Source of the DNA: Cytophagales bacterium
Lineage (GTDB): Bacteria > Bacteroidota > Bacteroidia > Cytophagales > Cyclobacteriaceae
Direction: 5' to 3'
NCBI GenBank assembly: GCA_022360055.1
Contig: JAKSDO010000237.1
Span: 124,001 to 188,000, forward strand
DNA length: 64,000 nucleotides
The notes below the pieces were generated by a model. The model was not told where the DNA came from. It searched no databases and saw only the letters and a program-made list of their open reading frames with translations. This document shows, piece by piece, positions 56,657-64,000 of this stretch. Within the stretch, counting starts at the first letter, position 1. Each line of letters begins with the position of its first letter. The position numbers and the translations under genes are program-made.

Positions 56657-56809
56657 AAATCAATTAAAAACTCCAAATTATTCGAATAGAAGCAGTAAAT
56701 GAGCGAAAAATATACATTAATAACTTCTATCTAATCTTAAATTTTGCAAAAAAAACATTAAAAAAAAAGCCATGCCCATCATGACCTTTCTACCATGCGT
56801 ATTTTTTTA

Positions 56810-57256
56810 TTATTTCATATTAAACGTATACTCTCCATCCAAGGCGGCAATCTTACCTCCCACGTGCGTTCCCGGCGGTATGGTGAATATCGCCGTAAAG
56901 TTCGTGTCCGAAATCGGATTCAGCACCATAACCACCTCGTCACCCTGTCTTGTGATAGAGCTTCCATCACTACTTATAGTGTATTTTCCGGATGGCCAAA
57001 CTGCTTGAGCGCCAGTAGGATGATTTGCGGAAGTCATATCTGTTTGCGTGAATGAAACCGTGAAATTCTCCCAGTCACTTGATTCCGTTGCCGTATTTAT
57101 CGGCACATTTACCGAACTGACCGTCCAGGTCTTGCTCGTTAGAATTCGTAGTGTTCTTTCCTGAGCAGTTTCTTCATCACTATTGCCACAATTCTGAAAA
57201 AAAATAAGCGCTCCTACGAACAAAATATACAGTGCTGCAATTCTTACCCTATCCAT
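56810..57256 (-). CDS. Small lipoprotein, paralogue of the one at 17886
   Basis: The 148-residue protein has a hydrophobic N-terminus with a lipobox (LIFFQNC) and a strand-rich acidic body (SDWENFTVSFTQTDM, GKYTISSDGSSITRQGDEVV) ending GGKIAALDGEYTFNM, the pattern shared with the lipoprotein at 17886-18365. Predicted to be an envelope lipoprotein. Function unknown. It is divergent from the ECF sigma operon starting at 57528. Confidence 0.7.
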   Translation of the reverse strand: MDRVRIAALYILFVGALIFFQNCGNSDEETAQERTLRILTSKTWTVSSVNVPINTATESSDWENFTVSFTQTDMTSANHPTGAQAVWPSGKYTISSDGSSITRQGDEVVMVLNPISDTNFTAIFTIPPGTHVGGKIAALDGEYTFNMK

Positions 57257-57527
57257 GTTAAAGTCTTTAATAATATTCTTTCTTTTTTTTAAGTTTAAAA
57301 ATATGGCTAATTGTAGTCAATTAAAAGCATTTTACTTATAGAAAGTCAATATTTCCGGTCCAAGTAATTTTTGACATATAAATAATCATTTTCCTTCAAA
57401 ACCTTTCTGAAAAATCCAATTTCATCTAAAATAAAGCGGCCTGTTCCTTCAAAAAGAACGGGCAGGACAGATAAGGAAACAGGCATCGCTCAATATTTTT
57501 TTGCAATTGGTTGTAACTTTCTATTCT

Positions 57528-58079
57528 ATGCAACGTCTCCCAGATGAAATGATGCTCGAAACTTTCAAATCAAAGGTTTTACCGTTGAAAAATAAATTGT
57601 TCCGCTATGCCTTCAGCATACTGGAGGATCACGAACTTTCGAAAGATGTTGTACAGGAAACACTGATCAAAGTCTGGGAAAAAAGATCCGATCTTGAAAT
57701 GATCAAAAAACCGGAGGCCTGGTGCATGACACTTACGCGTAATTTTGCCCTGGATAAGTTCAGGTCAAAACATTCCAAATCCATATCACTCAGCAAAGCT
57801 CACGATATCGAAAATATGGAGTTAACACCATATCATAAGGCAGAAATGGGTGATACCATGGATATTGTTGAACGCCTTATATCCCAATTGCCCGAGAAGC
57901 AAAGGGAGACTTTTCAATTAAGGGAAGTAGAAGGGTTATCCTATCGGGAAATAAGTAAAATTACCGGATACAACCTCAATGATGTGAAGGTAAGCATCTT
58001 CAGATCAAGAAAAAGTATCCGTACTTTGTTACTCAAACTACAAAAACATGGACTCGAAAAAAGCACAAGCGCTTCTTAA
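57528..58079 (+). CDS. ECF RNA polymerase sigma factor
   Basis: With ATG at 57528 the protein has 183 residues; the frame is open from a TTG nine codons earlier. Region 2: LKNKLFRYAFSILEDHELSK and VVQETLIKVWEKRSDL, PEAWCMTLTRNFALDKFRSK; region 4: LPEKQRETFQLREVEGLSYREIS, NLNDVKVSIFRSRK. Its end overlaps the anti-sigma-like gene by 32 bases. Its leader (about 57446-57475) has a GCCTGTTC/GAACGGGC hairpin of unknown purpose. Confidence 0.92.
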   Translation: MQRLPDEMMLETFKSKVLPLKNKLFRYAFSILEDHELSKDVVQETLIKVWEKRSDLEMIKKPEAWCMTLTRNFALDKFRSKHSKSISLSKAHDIENMELTPYHKAEMGDTMDIVERLISQLPEKQRETFQLREVEGLSYREISKITGYNLNDVKVSIFRSRKSIRTLLLKLQKHGLEKSTSAS

Positions 58080-58560
58080 AAAATATTGGGAAGGCGAGAC
58101 AGATTTGAGTGAAGAATTAAAGTTGAAAGCATACTTTTCCAAAATTGAAAAGCACGAAAATCCGGAACCGGGCTATTTTCGATTTTTGGCTCAAAAATCA
58201 TCTGAAAGTCCGTTGGAAGATGATTTTGAGAAGCATGTTCTTCAAATCATTGACAAAAACACCAACATATCTTCCAGGGAAAACCTTGCCATGAAATATT
58301 GGTTGTTCGCAGCCTCGTTGGCTTTAATTATCTCAGTGAGCATCATTTTTAAAAATGAGATATTCAAAGTTAACAGCCCTGCGGAATCGGCCCGGGCAGA
58401 TACATTTGAGGATCCCCAAAAAGCATTTGAAGAAACAAAGAAGGTGCTGCTATTACTGTCTTCAAAGCTTAATCAAGGTGGTCACTACGCCAGAAAAATT
58501 TCAAAATTTGAACAAAGTCAGGAAATCTTAAAACAGAACCAAAATGAAACTTATAATTAA
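58048..58560 (+). CDS. Anti-sigma-like membrane protein
   Basis: The 170-residue protein starts within the sigma gene. A cytoplasmic N-terminus (about 1-90, KAQALLKKYWEGETDLSEEL, typical of anti-sigma domains), one membrane helix (about 92-110, YWLFAASLALIISVSIIF), and a periplasmic helical C-terminus. It should hold the adjacent sigma factor at the membrane. It overlaps the next gene by 17 bases. Function inferred from context and topology. Confidence 0.78.
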   Translation: MDSKKAQALLKKYWEGETDLSEELKLKAYFSKIEKHENPEPGYFRFLAQKSSESPLEDDFEKHVLQIIDKNTNISSRENLAMKYWLFAASLALIISVSIIFKNEIFKVNSPAESARADTFEDPQKAFEETKKVLLLLSSKLNQGGHYARKISKFEQSQEILKQNQNETYN

Positions 58561-59080
58561 AATTCTTCTAACCGTTTGTATTGGTTTTTCAGCCAATGCT
58601 CAAAATGATGTTGTCACAAAGCTTTTTGATGATTATTATGATGATGAGAATTTCACGAAGATCTCTGTCTCCAGTAAAATGTTCGAGTTATTCACACATA
58701 TTGAACCAGGAGATGAAGACGAAAATGAAATACTTGACGCAGTAAGCAAGCTAAAAGGACTAAAAGTAATTGCTGCAGACAGTGTTGGGAATTCAAAGAA
58801 GCTTTATTCGAATGCCGTGAAAAAAGTCTCTGGCAATGGTTATGAAGAGCTTATGGAAGTGAAGGACGCTGAAGAAGATATGAAATTTATGATCAAAGAA
58901 AAGGATGGTATTATTGATGAATTGGTTATGGTTGTCGGGGGCAATAAAAGCTTTTTTATTCTGAGCTTATATGGCGAAATAGATTTGAAAAAAATCGCCA
59001 AACTTTCGAAAAGTATGAATGTGAAGGGCATGGAGTACTTAAAACAACTGGACGATTCCGGATCGGATGAAGAAAACTGA
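58544..59080 (+). CDS. DUF4252 domain-containing secreted protein
   Basis: The 178-residue protein has a signal peptide (MKLIIKILLTVCIGFSANAQ) and a DUF4252 body (DYYDDENFTKISVSSKMFEL, VSKLKGLKVIAADSV, FFILSLYGEIDLKKIAKLSK). In Bacteroidota DUF4252 genes regularly sit beside ECF sigma/anti-sigma pairs, as here, and may be regulon members or ligands. Biochemical role unknown. A second DUF4252 gene follows 17 bases later. Confidence 0.85.
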   Translation: MKLIIKILLTVCIGFSANAQNDVVTKLFDDYYDDENFTKISVSSKMFELFTHIEPGDEDENEILDAVSKLKGLKVIAADSVGNSKKLYSNAVKKVSGNGYEELMEVKDAEEDMKFMIKEKDGIIDELVMVVGGNKSFFILSLYGEIDLKKIAKLSKSMNVKGMEYLKQLDDSGSDEEN

Positions 59081-59097
59081 GATAATCTCCTGAAGCT

Positions 59098-59589
59098 GTG
59101 AAGTTTATTTTTACATCATTTCTTATCCTGATAAATTACATGGGCTATTCACAAAATAGTGCAATTACTGATTTTAAGGAAAATCATCCGATTGCGCTTG
59201 CATTATATTTTTATCCTTCGACGCTGCGCATGATAAATATTGATCGCAATCCGGAGTTTGACGAAATGATAAAGGAAATTAAGAGGGCCCGCTTCTTCAG
59301 GCTCGATTCCGGTACTATTGATCAAAATGACATAAGCAAGTTATCCAAAGATTTGCAAGGTTTAGGATTTGAAGAGCTGATGATATTCAAAGACAAATCG
59401 AAAGATGTAAAAGTCTGGGGAGTTGAAAATAGAAACCCGCAAATAGTTATAATTTCAAAATCAAACAAAGAAATATTGTTGCTTGAAGTGAACGGTATGA
59501 TCAATATTGCTAAAATTCCAAAGCTGGCTGAGACTTTTGGTCAACACAAATTTCTTGATGTTCTTCACCTGAACCAGAAGAACAACTGA
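59098..59589 (+). CDS. Second DUF4252-type secreted protein
   Basis: This 163-residue protein starts with GTG at 59098, 17 bases after the previous gene, and has a signal peptide (KFIFTSFLILINYMGYSQ). The body aligns with the preceding DUF4252 protein (GLGFEELMIFKDKSKDVKVW; LLLEVNGMINIAKIPKLAE), so the two are tandem paralogues that have diverged. Its stop overlaps the ABC ATPase start (TGATG). Confidence 0.78.
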   Translation: MKFIFTSFLILINYMGYSQNSAITDFKENHPIALALYFYPSTLRMINIDRNPEFDEMIKEIKRARFFRLDSGTIDQNDISKLSKDLQGLGFEELMIFKDKSKDVKVWGVENRNPQIVIISKSNKEILLLEVNGMINIAKIPKLAETFGQHKFLDVLHLNQKNN

Positions 59590-60497
59590 TGGCCACGATA
59601 CTGAAAATCGATAATCTTGTTAAGAACTATGGTAAAATAAAAGCGGTAAACCGGTTGTCGCTGGAAGTCGAAAAAGGTGCCGTGTTTGGACTGCTCGGAC
59701 CGAATGGAAGCGGTAAAACCACTACGCTCGGAGTGATTCTGGACGTCCTCAAAAAAACTTCGGGTAATTACGAGTGGTTTGGAAAGCCGTCCTGCAGTCG
59801 TTCCAGAAAGCAAATCGGGGCCATATTGGAAGTTCCGGCGTTTTATCCTTATCTATCGGCAAAAAGAAATCTGATTATAATTGCCAAAATCAAAGGTAAT
59901 GGATTGGAGAGAATCGAAGCGGTGCTGGAACAAGTCGGTCTTTCCAACCGTGCAAATGATCCATTCAAAACATATTCATTGGGCATGAAGCAACGTCTGG
60001 CAATTGCAGCGTCTCTGCTTTCCGATCCGCCGGTAATGATACTGGACGAACCGACAAATGGCCTGGACCCTCAGGGAATTGCTGAGATCAGATCTTTGAT
60101 CCGGAGTATTGCAAAACAGGGCAAAACAATAATTCTTGCAAGTCATATACTGGATGAAGTACAAAAGGTATGTACCCATTTTGCCGTGCTCCACAGAGGA
60201 AAGAAGATTTACTCAGGGTCGGTATCGGAGGCTCTGAATGAAAGTAATTCGCTGGAAGTGGCTTCCAGAGATATGAAAAAGTTGGCCCGGCAGCTCAAAG
60301 AATACAACGACATCGTAGAGCTTAAAGAAGAAAAAGTCCTTTTTACTCTGACTCTTAACGGAAAATCATCTCCTTATGACCTAAACAAATTCCTGGTCGG
60401 AAAAGGAGTGATCTTATCCCATCTGGCGGAGAAAAAAAACAGCCTGGAACAAAAATTTCTTAAAATATTGGAAGAAGCTGATGATCAGACTTATTGA
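59589..60497 (+). CDS. ABC transporter ATP-binding protein (ABC-2 type)
   Basis: The 302-residue protein has a complete ATPase core: Walker A GPNGSGKTT (about 39-47), signature YSLGMKQRLAIAASLL, Walker B VMILDEPTNGLDPQG, and switch His in LASHILDEVQ. About 80 residues follow as a C-terminal domain found in ABC-2 exporters. It overlaps the downstream permease by 17 bases. Together they form an export or membrane-remodelling ABC system in the ECF operon. Confidence 0.92.
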   Translation: MATILKIDNLVKNYGKIKAVNRLSLEVEKGAVFGLLGPNGSGKTTTLGVILDVLKKTSGNYEWFGKPSCSRSRKQIGAILEVPAFYPYLSAKRNLIIIAKIKGNGLERIEAVLEQVGLSNRANDPFKTYSLGMKQRLAIAASLLSDPPVMILDEPTNGLDPQGIAEIRSLIRSIAKQGKTIILASHILDEVQKVCTHFAVLHRGKKIYSGSVSEALNESNSLEVASRDMKKLARQLKEYNDIVELKEEKVLFTLTLNGKSSPYDLNKFLVGKGVILSHLAEKKNSLEQKFLKILEEADDQTY

Positions 60498-61302
60498 AAT
60501 AGAATGGCTCAAGCTTAAAAATTATAAAGTCTTCTGGATATTAATCAGCATGTATTTGCTGGGTTTGCTAATCATTTTGTCCAGCGGCATGTTTCTCATG
60601 CAATTTCTGAAAAAACAGGGAGCTGAGTTTTCCGGGATCGATCCAACGATTATTCCACTCTACGATTTTCCTGATGTCTGGCAGAATATGACCTACGTGG
60701 CTACCTTTTTTAAGGTTATTTTAGCTTTCATTGTGATAATTTCGGTTACAAACGAAATTAGCTATCGTACAATGCGCCAAAATGTTATTGAAGGATTGAG
60801 CAAGTGGGAATTTCTAAAGACAAAATTGATCCTGATCTTAGGTCTTTCGATCACGGCAACTCTTTTTATTTTCATTGAAGGACTAATTACCGGATTGATT
60901 TATTCAACGGTTCGATATCCGAAATATATTTTTAGCGATCTTGAGTTCCTGGCAGCGTATTTTCTGGAAGTTACCACATTTCTATCCCTTGCATTATTAT
61001 TAGGTATTCTTTTGAAGAGAGCGGGATTTGCCATTGTACTCATCTTTATGTACACACTGATTTTCGAACCGATGATCACAATCAACTTTGAGCACAATAT
61101 CTGGATAAATAAATATGTAAGCTGGTCAGTTCCTTATTTCCCGATTAAAGCTATAAACAATTTGATACGGGTACCCTTTCAGCGCTATGTTTTCATGGAA
61201 ATCCAAGACTTTATCTCATGGAAGGACGTCGGTGTGGTATTGGCTTGGCTATTGATTTATTTGATATCCATATTTAAGATTCTTGATAAGAGAGATATAT
61301 AA
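60481..61302 (+). CDS. ABC-2 type transporter permease
   Basis: The 273-residue protein has about six hydrophobic segments (about 18-40, 78-98, 116-140, 157-178, 186-205, 245-265), the shape of an ABC-2 permease. The segment NEISYRTMRQNVIEGLSKWE is the conserved cytoplasmic loop motif of the family. It is the last gene of sigma, anti-sigma, two DUF4252, ATPase, permease. Substrate unknown. No terminator is obvious after it. Confidence 0.88.
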   Translation: MIRLIEIEWLKLKNYKVFWILISMYLLGLLIILSSGMFLMQFLKKQGAEFSGIDPTIIPLYDFPDVWQNMTYVATFFKVILAFIVIISVTNEISYRTMRQNVIEGLSKWEFLKTKLILILGLSITATLFIFIEGLITGLIYSTVRYPKYIFSDLEFLAAYFLEVTTFLSLALLLGILLKRAGFAIVLIFMYTLIFEPMITINFEHNIWINKYVSWSVPYFPIKAINNLIRVPFQRYVFMEIQDFISWKDVGVVLAWLLIYLISIFKILDKRDI

Positions 61303-61588
61303 TTTTTGTTTTCCCCTTCGCTATCGATACTTGAAACTAATATCCTAAAAACAGAACCTCCTCAAAACTCCCATTAAACCGGACCCAACTCCGCCCGCCG
61401 GATAATTTTAGAATTCCGCTTTTAATTGACGTTGCAGGTTTCCCGGTTTTCAGCAATTGATTCGTTTAAAAGATACGTTCATACTCCCGTAACACCACCT
61501 TTCTTCTTCCCACAACGGGTCATATGTATTGCGGGAAAAATAAAAGACGGGTAAAAGAATTCATTCCGAGTTTCATACCACGAAAACT

Positions 61589-62704
61589 TTATTTACCGGT
61601 AATCTCTTTTAGTTTATTAAAAAAGGCCTTTTTTCTTGCCGAATTAATCCCCCAATCCACCGGTACGCTCTGGTAACCACATTCGAACCCTTCACCTTTC
61701 ATCCGGAAGTCAAAATAACCCCAGGATGCATGCGAACTGAAAGCAGCAATCATATTGTTCATCGGTTTATCAAAGTCAAAATGATCATCTTCGTTAAAGA
61801 CGATTGGCATTGGTTTGTACTCGGGCAGTTCCCGGACTAACTTTACCATTTCAGTAATACGTTCCGGTTGTTTGACTCCATTTCCATGAATCAGGATAAA
61901 ATCTGAAACCTCTACGACCTTCCCGGAAGGGATGGTATTTCCGTTGAAACTGGTTCCAATCAATAGCCGTTTCCCATTTTTTAAAATTCCTTTTGCCTGG
62001 TTGCTCAATTCATGGATATTATCCTGCTTTATTAAATCTCTTTCGTATTTGATGTTATTGCACTCATTGGCGATCTCAATTAAAACATTTTCATATCCGG
62101 CCTCAAGTATCCAGGTGATTGTATTTCCTACCGCATTTCTTACGGCATGGTCATCTTTCAACCTCTCATCCTGACCAAAATAAAAGATACCGACAATTGG
62201 TATCATTCCGATCCGGTCTGCTTGATCAAGAATTTTCTTCAATCGCTTCATATAAGCACCTCTCAGGGTTCCGTCCGGATCAAATGCGTTGTTTTCCCAC
62301 GGTTGAAATTTTGAATATCCTTCGGGGCTTCCTCCCTGCAAATTAATTGTAAACGACAGTAAACCATGAGCATACCAATCTTCCATAGCAGCCACAAACT
62401 CATCCGTATTGCGATCAGGATCCCACTTTTCGGTATCCGGATAGGCCCATTTATCTACGGTTTCGGGGTTCATATCATCAAAAATTCCCTGAACCATTCT
62501 TGAGTTTGGCAACAGGCCCTCCATACCAATTCCCCGCCAGACCCGTCCTTGAAGGGTCGGGACTTCATTTATTAAAAAATTTTCTCCTTCTATTGAGATG
62601 CTGGTTTTTACCGATGCGACGGATTGTCTCTTATCCTCGCTTTGGTTTTTGGGGGTACAAACGGAAACTAACAATGCGATTGGAATGAAAAAAAAGGCCT
62701 TCAT
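61589..62704 (-). CDS. Glycoside hydrolase (GH5-like) lipoprotein
   Basis: The 371-residue protein has a lipobox-type signal peptide (IPIALLVSVCTPKNQ). The TIM-barrel features of clan GH-A are visible: acid/base Glu214 in EIANECNN and a likely nucleophile Glu305 in MPIVFNEDDHFD. Aromatic residues near the ends (HASWGYFDFRMKGEGFECGY) suit sugar binding. It probably acts on a polysaccharide at the cell surface or periplasm; the exact substrate is unknown. It is a single gene with no linkage or carbohydrate-uptake (susCD) partners in view. Confidence 0.8.
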   Translation of the reverse strand: MKAFFFIPIALLVSVCTPKNQSEDKRQSVASVKTSISIEGENFLINEVPTLQGRVWRGIGMEGLLPNSRMVQGIFDDMNPETVDKWAYPDTEKWDPDRNTDEFVAAMEDWYAHGLLSFTINLQGGSPEGYSKFQPWENNAFDPDGTLRGAYMKRLKKILDQADRIGMIPIVGIFYFGQDERLKDDHAVRNAVGNTITWILEAGYENVLIEIANECNNIKYERDLIKQDNIHELSNQAKGILKNGKRLLIGTSFNGNTIPSGKVVEVSDFILIHGNGVKQPERITEMVKLVRELPEYKPMPIVFNEDDHFDFDKPMNNMIAAFSSHASWGYFDFRMKGEGFECGYQSVPVDWGINSARKKAFFNKLKEITGK

Positions 62705-62787
62705 AATGGAATATTTATAAAGACCAATTTATTTATAATATAGGTTGCCGACAATTATAATCGGACAAAACTGATTTGTAGTAAAAG

Positions 62788-62823
62788 ACAAAAAAAGAGG
62801 CCAGCCATATATGCAAGCCTCTT
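62788..62823 (-). terminator. Terminator of the small gene at 62844
   Basis: On the minus strand AAGAGGC and GCCTCTT pair around a 15-base loop and are followed by a run of T. Its placement right after the stop at 62844 supports that gene being transcribed. Confidence 0.78.
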
Positions 62824-62843
62824 ATCTATAATATGCATTACTC

Positions 62844-63137
62844 CTAGGCACTCATCCGCATTTGCTTTAGATTTTTCACAGGCCCGAAATGACAGCTTGT
62901 AACTATCTTTCTCCTCCCTCGTACCAGATTTATTTCTACAGGTGCGATGTTATGATCTTTTGTCTTTGCAGAGGCCTGGTCAAAAAACAATTTAGCCTCT
63001 TTAAAAGCGCCTTTTTTAAACGAGTGTCTGGTTTTGTTTTCTTTAACAGGCATACCGGGGATAAAGTGATACACCGTTACATCAACCTTATAGGACGGTT
63101 TGAATGAATTGACAAACTTTTTCCAGTTCTTTTTCAT
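62844..63137 (-). CDS. Small basic protein of unknown function
   Basis: From the ATG at 63137 (MKKNWKKFVNSFK) the protein has 97 residues, is rich in Lys/Arg, and has no signal peptide or membrane segment. The open frame extends to 63290, but the upstream residues look non-coding. Segments VTVYHFIPGMPVKENKTRHS and APVEINLVRGRRKIVTSCH are protein-like. The strong terminator just downstream is the best support. No family recognised. Confidence 0.55.
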   Translation of the reverse strand: MKKNWKKFVNSFKPSYKVDVTVYHFIPGMPVKENKTRHSFKKGAFKEAKLFFDQASAKTKDHNIAPVEINLVRGRRKIVTSCHFGPVKNLKQMRMSA

Positions 63138-63830
63138 TTTGAGTAAAATAATTGGTTCAGCGACAAACATATGATGAATTGAAAAAGAGAAAAAACCCAC
63201 TTTCTGATTTATCTTACGATCGTGAATTGATAAAATTTGGCAATTACACCAAAAAACCATACATAATATTTTATTGTGATCCGGAAACAATCATTTGTTT
63301 TGAATTGGCTCATTTCAATGCGCTGTAATGGGCCAAAATCATTTCTTAAATTGATAGAATAGCTCTCAAGCAACAAAACTTACAACACAAAAAAATCAAT
63401 ATAGTACAATTATTTATATGCATATTGCAATAAATTCTAACATTAAATGGAGCCGAAGATGAAATATTTTCTTACATAAAACTCATGAACCGAGATAAAA
63501 AGCGCCTCGAGTAGCCTTGGTTATCATTCATCATCAAGCAGTTATAAAAAAAGCAAAGATTGATTTCCACTTAGCAGGCCTCCTATCCTAAGCACATAAC
63601 CATTCGAGGGTCTAATCTCATCCGGTAATATCGATTTCTTAAAATGCGACTCATACCTAATCCGTTTCAAATTACATGTCTGGCATTCGGACAGATAGAT
63701 CTAACGTCACTTAAGCAGCCGGGCTAACTAAATTTAATAAAAAAGGTCCCAAGATTTTCTTCAAACCCCATTTACACAGTTCTTTAGATGCTACCGAAAA
63801 TTTATCAGCTACTCTAATTGGGGATAATAT
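63138..63830. other. About 690 bases without a gene
   Basis: No ORF or RNA gene that I can support. Sequence is AT-rich with no long palindromes. On the minus strand a frame just downstream of and in line with the antitoxin at 63831 reads as a protein-like segment (VADKFSVASKELCKWGLKK to a stop near 63720) but has no start codon. It may be remnant sequence. I see no att site or direct repeats. Confidence 0.35.
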
Positions 63831-64000
63831 TTAAACTACCACAGCCAGTTTACGAGCTTTGTCCAGATCATACTTGCTTTGAAAATTCATCCAGAACATA
63901 GCCGAAATCTCAAGAGCGCTTTCCAGTTTCAAAGCCAGAGCTGCCGTTATATTACGGCGGCCATGAATCAGATCCGATAGCATAGTAGGGGTAATACCCA
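63831..64000 (-). CDS. higA: HigA-type addiction module antitoxin, C-terminal part
   Basis: The frame is open to the right edge, so the start is outside. The visible 55 residues are the second half of an XRE-type helix-turn-helix and tail of HigA/VapI antitoxins: ITPTMLSDLIHGRRNIT (recognition helix), ALALKLESALEISAMFWMNF and QSKYDLDKARKLA. In higBA modules the toxin HigB usually precedes HigA; on this strand that would be to the right, outside the window. Composition (many CTG and GCT codons) looks unlike the neighbouring genes, consistent with horizontal transfer. Confidence 0.88.
   Translation of the reverse strand, partial: GITPTMLSDLIHGRRNITAALALKLESALEISAMFWMNFQSKYDLDKARKLAVVV

Noticed and set aside
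1-64000. Search for tRNA, rRNA, CRISPR arrays and insertion sequences
   Set aside because: I read the gaps between genes for TTCGA-type T-loops, regular spaced repeats and transposase motifs and found none.

Overview
The window is a chromosomal segment of a Bacteroidota bacterium, most likely a gliding member of the Cytophagales. This rests on gene content only: a fused LpxC-FabZ, a PorX-type response regulator/PglZ protein, the gliding lipoprotein GldB, CarboxypepD_reg-like domains carrying a VVTGYG motif, AT-rich leaders with few Shine-Dalgarno sites, and TAnnTTTG promoter boxes. I found no rRNA, tRNA, CRISPR array or insertion sequence.

Layout. 1-365: end of ispH. 498-5192: Na+-pumping NADH:quinone reductase operon nqrABCDE, ended by a strong terminator, with no nqrF. 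5307-10583: ECF sigma factor with an anti-sigma/TonB fusion, then two convergent genes (a VWA protein and a DUF547 protein) bracketed by inward-pointing copies of an unrecognised 25-codon repeat ORF. 10735-15851: surface proteins and gltX. 15916-17880: a small membrane protein, ridA, hemE. 17886-22288: a lipoprotein, an ABC ATPase and lipid A genes lpxA, lpxC/fabZ, lpxD. 22349-26840: HD phosphohydrolase, porX, tsaE, alanine dehydrogenase. 27215-28695: pyrB and pyrR. 28784-36254: a conserved secreted protein, an EVE protein, a PolX homologue with altered polymerase motif, a GT9 glycosyltransferase, an acyl-CoA carboxylase beta subunit, Ppx/GppA. 36343-41226: Ldh-type dehydrogenase, GT4 glycosyltransferase, a glucan phosphorylase homologue lacking the PLP lysine, a receiver protein. 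41911-45921: a secreted protein and uvrA. 46216-50139: a second sigma factor, asnB and a GT4. 50146-54708: gldB, a PorT-like barrel and an M16 peptidase. 54713-62704: histidine kinase, lipoprotein, a six-gene ECF sigma/DUF4252/ABC-2 operon, and a GH5-like lipoprotein. 62844-64000: a small gene, about 700 bases without a gene, and a truncated HigA-type antitoxin running off the end.

How it fits together. Most of the window is housekeeping metabolism plus envelope biogenesis (lipid A, outer-membrane barrels, type IX secretion/gliding factors). Three separate sigma-factor loci suggest extensive envelope-linked regulation. The most unusual structure is the 90-base unit at 7545-7634 and 10494-10583, with a further copy at 10404-10493. 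Each unit is a complete 25-codon ORF plus a spacer of 11-12 bases and ends exactly at the ATG of the next ORF. Inverted copies flank the VWA/DUF547 pair, so the segment could in principle invert.
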